A stretch of 6,951 nt of DNA from the NCBI GenBank assembly GCA_005801025.1, contig SYDZ01000090.1, forward strand, positions 1 to 6,951, given 5' to 3'. Under the pieces are notes generated by a model, which saw only the letters and a program-made list of their open reading frames with translations, did not search any database and was not told the origin of the DNA. The position numbers and the translations under genes are program-made. This DNA comes from Actinomycetota bacterium (GTDB lineage: Bacteria > Actinomycetota > Acidimicrobiia > Acidimicrobiales > Ilumatobacteraceae). The first letter of the stretch is position 1. Each line of letters starts with the position of its first letter. This document shows positions 1 through 5,502 of the stretch, in pieces.

Positions 1-822
1 CCTATTTTGATCGGTGGATTGGTGGCCATGGCGGTCGGCATGATTGTGGCAATACCAGCGTTAAGGGTGCGTGGTGTCAACTTGGCCATCGTCACCTTGG
101 CATTCGCAGTGGCAGTCGACAGAGTTTTGTTCGCCAATAAATCTATTAATGGTGGCTTCATTGGCGCCAAAGTCAATACGCCGAATCTCATTGTGGGAGC
201 CCGCGATGTGCAGTACGACTTTTTGGGTCTCACAGCAGGAGATGGGTTGCAACCTAACCCATTGACAGCAATTTTCTGTTTGCTCCTTGTCGTCATATTG
301 TGCTACATGATTACCAACCTGCGAATGTCAGCCACAGGCCGCAGTATGTTAGCGACGCGAAATAATGAACGCGCCGCTGCAGCGGCTGGAGTCAATGTCG
401 CGGGAGTCAAGATGTTGGCGTTCGCGATCTCGGCGTTTATCGCTGGAGTAGGCGGAGCCCTTATTGCATATCGTTCAGGTGGAGTGACGACGGACAAATT
501 TACCTTCCTGCAATCGTTGACCTTCATGGCTTTTGCTTACATTGGAGGAATCTCAAGCATTTCTGGAGCGATCGCTGGAGGGATGCTGGTGTCTGGAGGC
601 ATATTTTTTACATTCCTAGCGAACATCTTGCATGTGCCAAGTGAGTTCACATTGATTTTGGGTGGCTTGGGACTGATTATCGCCTCAATTCAGAATCCAG
701 AAGGACTTTCTGGGAGTCTTCGTCAACAAAAATTGCGTATCTCTCAGGCCTTGACTGCAAGACATCATGGCAGTAATGAACTAGTGTCCCCTGAGGGGAA
801 AGAAGTGGGGGTTGACAGTTGA
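1..822 (+). CDS. livM: Branched-chain amino acid-type ABC transporter permease (LivM family), 5'-truncated
   Basis: This is an inner-membrane permease of a Liv-type (HAAT) ABC importer for branched-chain amino acids, amides or similar small substrates. The frame is open to the left edge, so the true start lies outside the window; the TTG at 7 is not a credible start. The visible part alternates hydrophobic helices with short polar loops. It carries the cytoplasmic coupling segment typical of LivM (NNERAAAAAGVNVAGVK, starting about residue 120), which contacts the ATPases, followed by the hydrophobic stretch LAFAISAFIAGVGGALIAY. The C-terminus ends in a polar tail of about 35 residues. The TGA at 820-822 overlaps the TTG start of the next ATPase, indicating one operon. 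The LivH-type permease and the binding protein are not visible and probably lie upstream. Family assignment is firm; the substrate is unknown. Confidence 0.9.
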   Translation, partial: PILIGGLVAMAVGMIVAIPALRVRGVNLAIVTLAFAVAVDRVLFANKSINGGFIGAKVNTPNLIVGARDVQYDFLGLTAGDGLQPNPLTAIFCLLLVVILCYMITNLRMSATGRSMLATRNNERAAAAAGVNVAGVKMLAFAISAFIAGVGGALIAYRSGGVTTDKFTFLQSLTFMAFAYIGGISSISGAIAGGMLVSGGIFFTFLANILHVPSEFTLILGGLGLIIASIQNPEGLSGSLRQQKLRISQALTARHHGSNELVSPEGKEVGVDS

Positions 823-1577
823 ATCTTTTAACAACAGCAGGAATGTCTGTGACGTTTGGTGGACTGCGAGCGGTGAATAACGTGGACATCGCCGTTGAGC
901 AAGGAAAACTCGTCGGATTGATTGGTCCCAATGGCGCCGGCAAGACGACCTTCATTGACGGCATCACGGGATTTGTTCCAACTACTGGTCGTATTGAATT
1001 TAAGGGGCAGGAAATCAACTCCTTACCCGTTCACAGTCGAGCCCGATTAGGTCTTGGGCGAACATGGCAATCCCTTGAGCTTTTCGATGATCTCACCATT
1101 GAAGAAAATATTCAGGTCGCCGCCGAGCGTCAAACAGCGAAAAGTTTTTTGACAGATCTCGTTCGCCCAGGTCGCAAACGTGATCACAGTGGAGTTGATT
1201 TTGCTTTCGAAGTTCTCGGTATCGGAGATCTCGCTAAGAAGTATCCAAATGAAATTAGTCAAGGTCAACGTAAATTGGTGTCTGCGGCCCGAGCTCTTGC
1301 TGGTCGTCCCGATTTGGTCTGCATGGATGAGCCAGCCGCTGGTTTGGACACAACCGAGTCGCATGAACTCGGCGGTCGACTGCGCAAGATCATCGATGCG
1401 GGTTTGACCATATTCCTTGTTGATCACGATATGGGACTCGTTCTTGATGTCTGTGACTACATTTATGTCATTGAGTTTGGCATCAAAATCGCTGAGGGAA
1501 CTCCCAACCAAATTAGAAACGATCCAAAGGTCATTGAGGCTTATCTTGGAAGTAGCGCGACAGAGGGAAGTCACTGA
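819..1577 (+). CDS. livG: Liv-type ABC transporter ATP-binding protein (LivG family)
   Basis: This is one of two cytoplasmic ATPases powering the Liv-type importer. It has 252 residues, normal for LivG. Visible motifs are Walker A GPNGAGKTT (36-44), Q-loop Gln84 in the LivG-typical stretch GLGRTWQSLELF, signature ISQGQRK (146-152), Walker B LVCMDE (166-171), D-loop GLD (175-177) and H-loop His203 in LVDHDM. The signature reads SQGQ instead of the usual S-G/Y-G-Q, a modest variation. The start is TTG at 819: an in-frame TGA at 813-815 rules out anything earlier, a G-rich Shine-Dalgarno (GGGGG, 807-811) sits 7 bases upstream, and the protein then begins with the expected short strand before FGGLRAV. 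The later ATG at 843 would clip that strand. The start overlaps the permease stop (TTGA), and the TGA stop at 1575-1577 overlaps the next ATG, so translation of the three genes is probably coupled. Confidence 0.93.
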   Translation: MNLLTTAGMSVTFGGLRAVNNVDIAVEQGKLVGLIGPNGAGKTTFIDGITGFVPTTGRIEFKGQEINSLPVHSRARLGLGRTWQSLELFDDLTIEENIQVAAERQTAKSFLTDLVRPGRKRDHSGVDFAFEVLGIGDLAKKYPNEISQGQRKLVSAARALAGRPDLVCMDEPAAGLDTTESHELGGRLRKIIDAGLTIFLVDHDMGLVLDVCDYIYVIEFGIKIAEGTPNQIRNDPKVIEAYLGSSATEGSH

Positions 1578-2281
1578 TGTCAGTTTTGCTGGAGATTGAA
1601 AATCTGAACACGGGCTATAACGGCGTTTCAGTTGTACGTGGTTTGACCCTGCAGGTCAGTGACGGCGAAGTAGTGGCTTTGCTTGGACCCAACGGTGCTG
1701 GGAAAACAACGACTTTGTTGACAGCATCAGGCTTGGTGCCGATCATCTCCGGGGATATCAAGGTTTTCGGTAAGTCCATTAAGGGCCGTCGACCACATCT
1801 CATCGCTCGTGAAGGTCTGGCTCATGTGCCTGAGGGGCGTTCACTATTTTACCAATTGACAGTTGCCGAGAACTTGCGGCTCGGGGCTGCCAAGGGCTCA
1901 GCCGATGTTGACAAAGCACTCAGTTATTTCCCGGCCCTTGAGCAGATCCTTGATCGTCGCGCTGGTCTGTTGTCGGGTGGAGAGCAACAGATGCTGGCGA
2001 TGGCGCGGGCCCTGACAGTGAAGCCGAAGTTACTCATGGTGGACGAAATGAGTTTAGGTTTGGCCCCAATTATCGTGGAGCGCCTATTACCGATCTTGCG
2101 ACAGATTGCCGCTGAGACAGGGGCGGGTGTCCTGCTTGTTGAGCAACACGTGCACATGGCACTGCAAGTTGCCGACCGCGCCTACGTCTTAAGCCACGGC
2201 GAGTTGGTCCTAGAAGGCGATGCCGCCGAGATCAACAAGGATCGCAGCCTGATTCAAGCTAGTTATCTCGGTGGCTCTTAG
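1577..2281 (+). CDS. livF: Liv-type ABC transporter ATP-binding protein (LivF family)
   Basis: This is the second ATPase of the importer, 234 residues, the standard LivF length. Motifs are Walker A GPNGAGKTT (37-45), the LivF hallmark HVPEGRSLF (83-91), signature LSGGEQQ (132-138), Walker B LLMVDE (152-157), then SLGLAP (159-164) and H-loop His191 in VEQH. The residue after Walker B Glu157 is Met where most ABC proteins have Pro; the catalytic Asp/Glu pair is intact. The ATG at 1577 overlaps the preceding TGA by one base, with AGAGGGAAG (1562-1570) as ribosome-binding site. It is the last gene of the plus-strand operon: its TAG (2279-2281) is 3 bases from the stop codon of the convergent minus-strand operon. 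Assignment is firm; the transported substrate is not determinable. Confidence 0.94.
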   Translation: MSVLLEIENLNTGYNGVSVVRGLTLQVSDGEVVALLGPNGAGKTTTLLTASGLVPIISGDIKVFGKSIKGRRPHLIAREGLAHVPEGRSLFYQLTVAENLRLGAAKGSADVDKALSYFPALEQILDRRAGLLSGGEQQMLAMARALTVKPKLLMVDEMSLGLAPIIVERLLPILRQIAAETGAGVLLVEQHVHMALQVADRAYVLSHGELVLEGDAAEINKDRSLIQASYLGGS

Positions 2282-2293
2282 TAACTAAGCGCC
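2273..2293. terminator. Imperfect hairpin at the convergent operon junction, possible weak bidirectional terminator
   Basis: GGC-T-CTTAG (2273-2281) pairs with CTAAG-C-GCC (2285-2293) around a TAA loop, with one T/C mismatch in the stem. It spans both stop codons of the convergent operons. Neither strand has a following run of T, so it is not a canonical intrinsic terminator. It is the only stem-loop seen at a junction where two converging transcripts must end. Confidence 0.35.
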
Positions 2294-2656
2294 AGGTAAT
2301 TGCTTTAAGTAGGTCTGCATATCAAAGTAGTCACGCCATAGCGTGATCTTGCCATCAACGACTTCCCATACACCGGTCACGGGCATTTCGAGCCAGCCAA
2401 AAGGCATATGGAATTTGTCGGTGCGCTCGTTGAAGACATAGTTGCCAGTTGCGGCCTCTCGATGCACTGGCCAGGCGACTTCGCTACAGCCTTCAATCAT
2501 CGGCTTGAGCATTGTCGAAATGGCCTCGGGCCCGAAAACTTTGCCCATCGGCACATTGTCGTATTCACAGTTATCGCTGACAAGAGCGACCGCAGCGTCA
2601 ACGTGACGATTTTCAAGTGCCTGAATAAACGCGTTAACAGTTTCGAGAGGAGTCAT
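2285..2656 (-). CDS. Limonene-1,2-epoxide hydrolase family protein (NTF2/SnoaL-like fold)
   Basis: This is a 123-residue single-domain cytoplasmic protein resembling limonene-1,2-epoxide hydrolase (LEH), which opens epoxides by direct attack of water. The five active-site residues known from Rhodococcus LEH (Tyr53, Asn55, Arg99, Asp101, Asp132) have clear counterparts: Tyr32 and Asn34 in EYDNVPMG, Arg78 and Asp80 in NERTD, and Asp109 in LWRDYFD. That pattern favours a working hydrolase over a binding-only SnoaL-like protein. It lacks the N-terminal extension of about 20 residues found in the Rhodococcus enzyme. The ATG at 2656-2654 follows the previous gene's TGA by one base, and AAGGAA (2661-2666) serves as ribosome-binding site inside that gene's end, so translation is probably coupled. 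It is the last gene of the minus-strand operon. The epoxide may come from the nearby P450, but that is inference. A steroid-delta-isomerase-like or other NTF2-fold role is the main alternative. Confidence 0.82.
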   Translation of the reverse strand: MTPLETVNAFIQALENRHVDAAVALVSDNCEYDNVPMGKVFGPEAISTMLKPMIEGCSEVAWPVHREAATGNYVFNERTDKFHMPFGWLEMPVTGVWEVVDGKITLWRDYFDMQTYLKQLPGA

Positions 2657-2657
2657 T

Positions 2658-3179
2658 TCATTCCTTGGTGGGTTCTGGAGATATCACAGGTTCACGACTC
2701 CACAGTATGTCAAAATCTCGAGCGACATCAAGAACTTGGAATGCACGCCCCATACCCACAAAGAATCCGATACTCACTGTGAGTTCAAGAAGTTCCGTAT
2801 CAGAGAACACGGATTGCAAACGCTTCCATAATTCATCGTCCACCGAAGTGTGATCAATGGCGAAACGCTCGGCATACTCTGCAGCTAAACGTTCGCGTTC
2901 AGAAAAATCTGGGTGATCGTGGTAATGCTGTACAGAATTGTACGCCTCGTCCGTCAGTCCTTGCTGCATCGCCGATGCAGCGCGAGTATTCAGTCAAACA
3001 ACGCATTGATTGAGTTGAGCGATTCTCATCCGTGCGACTTCTCGTTCGCGCACACCCAAACTTGACTTGGTATAGACGGCTTCGCTGAGAGCATGCATGC
3101 CAGCAGCGATATCTGGTGCCAGTTTCCACATGCGGTGGGCTTCAAGGCCTTGACCTTCTGGAACATTGATACGCGCCAT
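2658..3179 (-). CDS. Selenocysteine-containing AhpD/carboxymuconolactone decarboxylase-like protein (CxxU), TGA at 2996-2994 read as Sec
   Basis: This is read as one 173-residue gene with an in-frame TGA at codon 62 (2996-2994, minus strand). The flanking halves share a frame, with no stop other than this TGA. The N-terminal half ends EREVARMRIAQLNQCVV and the C-terminal half continues LNTRAASAMQQGLTDEAY, the normal run of a carboxymuconolactone-decarboxylase/AhpD-like redox protein. In that family this spot is the CxxC disulfide motif, so the TGA replaces the second cysteine: Cys59-Val-Val-Sec62. Glu47 sits 12 residues before Cys59, like the proton-relay Glu of AhpD, and Arg66 occupies the position of AhpD's histidine. 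The ATG at 3179 has a strong AAGGAG (3187-3192). It lies 23 bases after the Mo-oxidoreductase stop and 1 base before the epoxide-hydrolase-like gene. A SECIS-like hairpin follows the TGA. The likely role is thiol/peroxide or disulfide redox chemistry; a decarboxylase is unlikely given the redox motif. Alternatives are a nonsense mutation or a sequencing error. Confidence 0.85.
2963..2981 (-). promoter_or_regulatory. Candidate bacterial SECIS hairpin
   Basis: Read on the minus strand, GCTGCATC-GGC-GATGCAGC forms a perfect 8-bp stem with a 3-base GGC loop. It starts 12 bases after the in-frame TGA (2996-2994), so the loop begins 20 bases after it. Bacterial SECIS elements are hairpins inside the coding region just downstream of the Sec UGA, with a small apical loop having G in its first or second position. 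This hairpin meets both conditions. It lies within codons for Ala67-Gln73, so it also encodes protein. Confidence 0.75.
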
Positions 3180-3186
3180 GATTTCT

Positions 3187-3192
3187 CTCCTT
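3187..3192 (-). promoter_or_regulatory. Ribosome-binding site of the selenoprotein gene
   Basis: AAGGAG on the minus strand ends 7 bases before the ATG at 3179-3177, inside the gap of 23 bases after the upstream gene. It fixes the start of the AhpD-like gene at MARINVPEG and shows that this gene is translated independently of the Mo-enzyme gene. Confidence 0.75.
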
Positions 3193-3202
3193 GGGTTTGA
3201 AC

Positions 3203-5392
3203 TCAGTGATTGATATGTTCGACTAATGCGATTCGTACTGGGATGGCGCTTTGTACGACCATTCCATTGATGTGGTCGTACCCCTTATCCACTGAGACTA
3301 AGCGACTCGTTGGTGACCCGATATCGCGAACTTTCTCATCGGTCAGAGATGAACCGCCCCATGAGTGTGCCATGGAAATGACTCCCCGACGAACATCGGG
3401 GGCGGCTTCCACTAAGCCGTGGACTGACGCTCGGGGAGAGAAAATCTCGATCAGGTCACCTTCCATCAATTCAAGATCAAGCATGTCTTGCGGGTTCATG
3501 TACGCCGAATTACTCGTACCTTTCGCTCCCAAAATAGACAAACTCGAACCGTACGAATTGAGAACGTGCTTGAGGCGACGACTGACCAGACGGAATGGAT
3601 AGAGAGATGGGTCAACGCCTAGGGCGACAGCGCTATCGCCCTCTCTATGCACTTCACCTAATTCGGCAACAATGTCATCGGGTGCAACGGTGAACTTTGC
3701 AGTACATGTTGGATCAGCAGCAGAGACGATCATTGCCTTATCAGGATGCACAACTCTACGGTTTGCCCGCACTTCATCCATCGGCATGCGTGAACCAGCG
3801 TAAGCAAGATCGATCATCTCGTCATCGCTGGGTCGCTCATCCATTGGGGTGTCACCGCCAGGAAACGGAAGCGGGTAACCGAGGCGTTTTGAAAGTTCCC
3901 AAAATATTTCCCATTCATTGAGCACATCGCCTGCACGTTCTGTAATGGCATCGGTGTAGTTGGTGTACGGAGCACGGAACCAACGATCCATGAGGTGGGG
4001 GATATCGGCTCGCTCGAGGGACAACGTTGGGGCAATGACATAGTCAGCGAATTCAGCAGTTGCTGACATGCGATGATCAACGACCACGAGAAGTTCAAGG
4101 TCCTTCATCGCCGCAACTGTAAGTTCCTGATCGGGCCACGCCACGACAGGGTTGCCTCCGCTCACAATCAGGGCACGAACCTGTCCGTCACCTGGGGTTA
4201 AAATCTCTTCAGCCAATGTCGTTGTCAACATTTCACCGCGGATACCGCGCAGGTTGCGCATCCGCGATGGCGCTCCTGTGGCAGGAGTTCGAGCCGCATG
4301 AACTTGAGCACGACGAGGGGTTTCTGGATATAAGAAGTAACCGCTCTCAAGCGAATCTCCCTCGCGATTGACGCGTCCACAAATCGTATTGAGAGCAATG
4401 GAAAGGTGCTCGGTGAGACTTGAGTGTGGGGCCATGCTCGGCCCAGTCCCCGTGCCGCTTGTGCCACGTTGAGCAGCGGCAAACATCCGTGCCGCAGCAA
4501 CTATGTCGTCGGCGGGCACATCGCAACGCGTGGAAACGTAATCCAGAGTGAAGGTAGAGACCGCATCAGCGAGTTGGGCTAGGTCAGAAACCCACAAGTC
4601 ACAGAACTCGTGATCAAAAAGGCCTTCGTCAATGACTACTTTCAAGATGCCAGCCATCAAGGTTGGATCCTCCCCTGGTTTGGGGGCGAGGTGAATATCG
4701 GCCTGCGTTGCAAACTCCGTGCGACGAGGATCAATGACAATCAGTTTCATACCTCGATTTTTTGCTTCACGCAAAACCACATATGGGTTGGTGCCTTGCA
4801 GACCACCGACTGGTGAAAAACTTGAGACCATCGGGTTGTAGCCAATCGCCAGCAATACATCGGCGTTGCTGAAATCCTGATAGCCGGCTTCCCAAATGCC
4901 GACGCGAAAGGGTGCAGTACTTTTAGCGGGTTGATCAATCGTCACTGAGGTGTAAAAAGACGGTGAGTCAAAACCTTGATGAAAGGCGCGAGCAGCAGGG
5001 ACCGCTAGCGAGTTCTGATATCCGCCCGTACCTGTATATGAGGCAACCGCGCGTGGACCGTAGGTGTCAATGATCCGCCGTAATTGCGTAGCGATCTCAT
5101 CCATAGCCTCAGATGAGGAGAGCTCTTCAAATGTGCCGTCGGGACGGCGACGTAATGATTTCAGCAAACGTTGAGGGTGAGTCATCTGCTCGGGGATCTG
5201 TCGCCCTTTGATACATGTGTAGCCAGCGAAAATTGGATCCTCGGGAACTCCTCTGATGGCGACTGCTTGACCGCCTTGTAGATCGACTTCGATCGGGCAA
5301 CTGGCATGGCAGAAACGGCAAAAGGTGAGATGAGTAGAAATACCATCCGTTGATAAGTCGTCCGTAGCGTTCAATGAATTGTCTAGCGACAC
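3203..5392 (-). CDS. Molybdopterin-dependent oxidoreductase with N-terminal [4Fe-4S] site (DMSO reductase superfamily)
   Basis: This is a 729-residue catalytic subunit of the bis-molybdopterin (formate dehydrogenase/BisC-like) superfamily, transferring electrons or oxygen at a Mo or W centre. An N-terminal cluster motif, Cys25-x2-Cys28-x3-Cys32 and Cys60 in YTCIKG, should bind one [4Fe-4S]. Central cofactor-binding stretches follow, such as LIVIDPRRTEFATQAD and LIVSGGNPVVAWPDQ. The C-terminal dinucleotide-binding domain (about 600-729) includes NPQDMLDLELMEGDLIEI. No Tat signal or membrane helix precedes the cluster, so it should be cytoplasmic. The region where the Mo ligand usually lies (about 147-158, YTSVTIDQPAKS) has neither Cys nor Sec, unlike formate dehydrogenases; Ser, Thr or Asp are candidates. 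The GTG start (5392-5390) has AGGGG at 5399-5403, and there is no earlier alternative. It is first in a three-gene operon. No electron-transfer partner subunit is adjacent. The substrate is unknown. Confidence 0.88.
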   Translation of the reverse strand: MSLDNSLNATDDLSTDGISTHLTFCRFCHASCPIEVDLQGGQAVAIRGVPEDPIFAGYTCIKGRQIPEQMTHPQRLLKSLRRRPDGTFEELSSSEAMDEIATQLRRIIDTYGPRAVASYTGTGGYQNSLAVPAARAFHQGFDSPSFYTSVTIDQPAKSTAPFRVGIWEAGYQDFSNADVLLAIGYNPMVSSFSPVGGLQGTNPYVVLREAKNRGMKLIVIDPRRTEFATQADIHLAPKPGEDPTLMAGILKVVIDEGLFDHEFCDLWVSDLAQLADAVSTFTLDYVSTRCDVPADDIVAAARMFAAAQRGTSGTGTGPSMAPHSSLTEHLSIALNTICGRVNREGDSLESGYFLYPETPRRAQVHAARTPATGAPSRMRNLRGIRGEMLTTTLAEEILTPGDGQVRALIVSGGNPVVAWPDQELTVAAMKDLELLVVVDHRMSATAEFADYVIAPTLSLERADIPHLMDRWFRAPYTNYTDAITERAGDVLNEWEIFWELSKRLGYPLPFPGGDTPMDERPSDDEMIDLAYAGSRMPMDEVRANRRVVHPDKAMIVSAADPTCTAKFTVAPDDIVAELGEVHREGDSAVALGVDPSLYPFRLVSRRLKHVLNSYGSSLSILGAKGTSNSAYMNPQDMLDLELMEGDLIEIFSPRASVHGLVEAAPDVRRGVISMAHSWGGSSLTDEKVRDIGSPTSRLVSVDKGYDHINGMVVQSAIPVRIALVEHINH

Positions 5393-5398
5393 TTTTTG

Positions 5399-5403
5399 CC
5401 CCT
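5399..5403 (-). promoter_or_regulatory. Ribosome-binding site for the GTG start of the Mo oxidoreductase
   Basis: AGGGG (minus strand) lies 6 bases before the GTG at 5392-5390. It supports the GTG as start codon and an N-terminus that reaches the iron-sulfur motif after only 24 residues, which leaves no room for a Tat signal. Confidence 0.65.
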
Positions 5404-5416
5404 TTTTTGGTGAACC

Positions 5417-5480
5417 TTGACCCCACGGCTCTGTTTATAAACTAATCGCTGTATTAGTTTATAAACAGACCGGAGGTCGA
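5417..5480. promoter_or_regulatory. Divergent, face-to-face promoters for the Mo-enzyme operon (-) and the P450 (+)
   Basis: On the plus strand TTGACC (5417-5422) is followed after 18 bases by ACTAAT (5441-5446), pointing at the P450. On the minus strand TCGACC (5480-5475) is followed after 16 bases by ACTAAT (5458-5453), pointing at the Mo-enzyme gene. Both -10 boxes are inside the inverted repeat, so a bound repressor would block both. The two transcripts would overlap slightly at their 5' ends. These are sequence matches only; start sites are inferred. Confidence 0.5.
5430..5469. promoter_or_regulatory. Perfect 17-bp inverted repeat operator between divergent genes
   Basis: TCTGTTTATAAACTAAT (5430-5446) is exactly mirrored at 5453-5469 across the 6-base spacer CGCTGT. 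Each arm also contains the self-complementary decamer GTTTATAAAC (5433-5442 and 5457-5466), with centres 24 bp apart. Its position between divergent genes and over both likely -10 boxes suggests a repressor site. The core repeats at 6825-6846. The regulator family cannot be named from the site, and no regulator gene is in the window. A transcribed hairpin is possible but less likely, as it lies at the promoter. Confidence 0.8.
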
Positions 5481-5502
5481 TTTACTTTACGAAACGAGAC
5501 AA

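Noticed and set aside
1047..1574. 175-residue open frame on the minus strand
   Set aside because: It is fully antisense to the LivG ATPase, whose motifs are all intact on the plus strand, and its translation resembles no family.
2408..2782. 124-residue open frame on the plus strand
   Set aside because: It lies opposite the hydrolase-like and AhpD-like genes, has no recognisable motif and no credible ribosome-binding site.
2658..2969. Separate 103-residue gene starting at the ATG at 2969-2967
   Set aside because: It is in frame with the upstream half, and its start would fall inside the hairpin, lack a Shine-Dalgarno sequence and omit the redox motif. It is the C-terminal part of the selenoprotein.
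2658..3179. Pseudogene broken by a nonsense mutation
   Set aside because: The single TGA falls on the redox cysteine column, the rest of the frame is intact and conserved in character, a SECIS-like hairpin follows, and the downstream gene is tightly coupled. A random nonsense mutation would be unlikely to give all of these.
3210..3602. 130-residue open frame on the plus strand
   Set aside because: It is antisense to the C-terminal domain of the Mo oxidoreductase, which is clearly the coding strand.
5472..5476. GGAGG as the ribosome-binding site of the P450 or of a leader peptide
   Set aside because: It is about 26-29 bases from the P450 start codons, and no start codon at normal spacing follows it. 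It may instead be part of the minus-strand -35 region.
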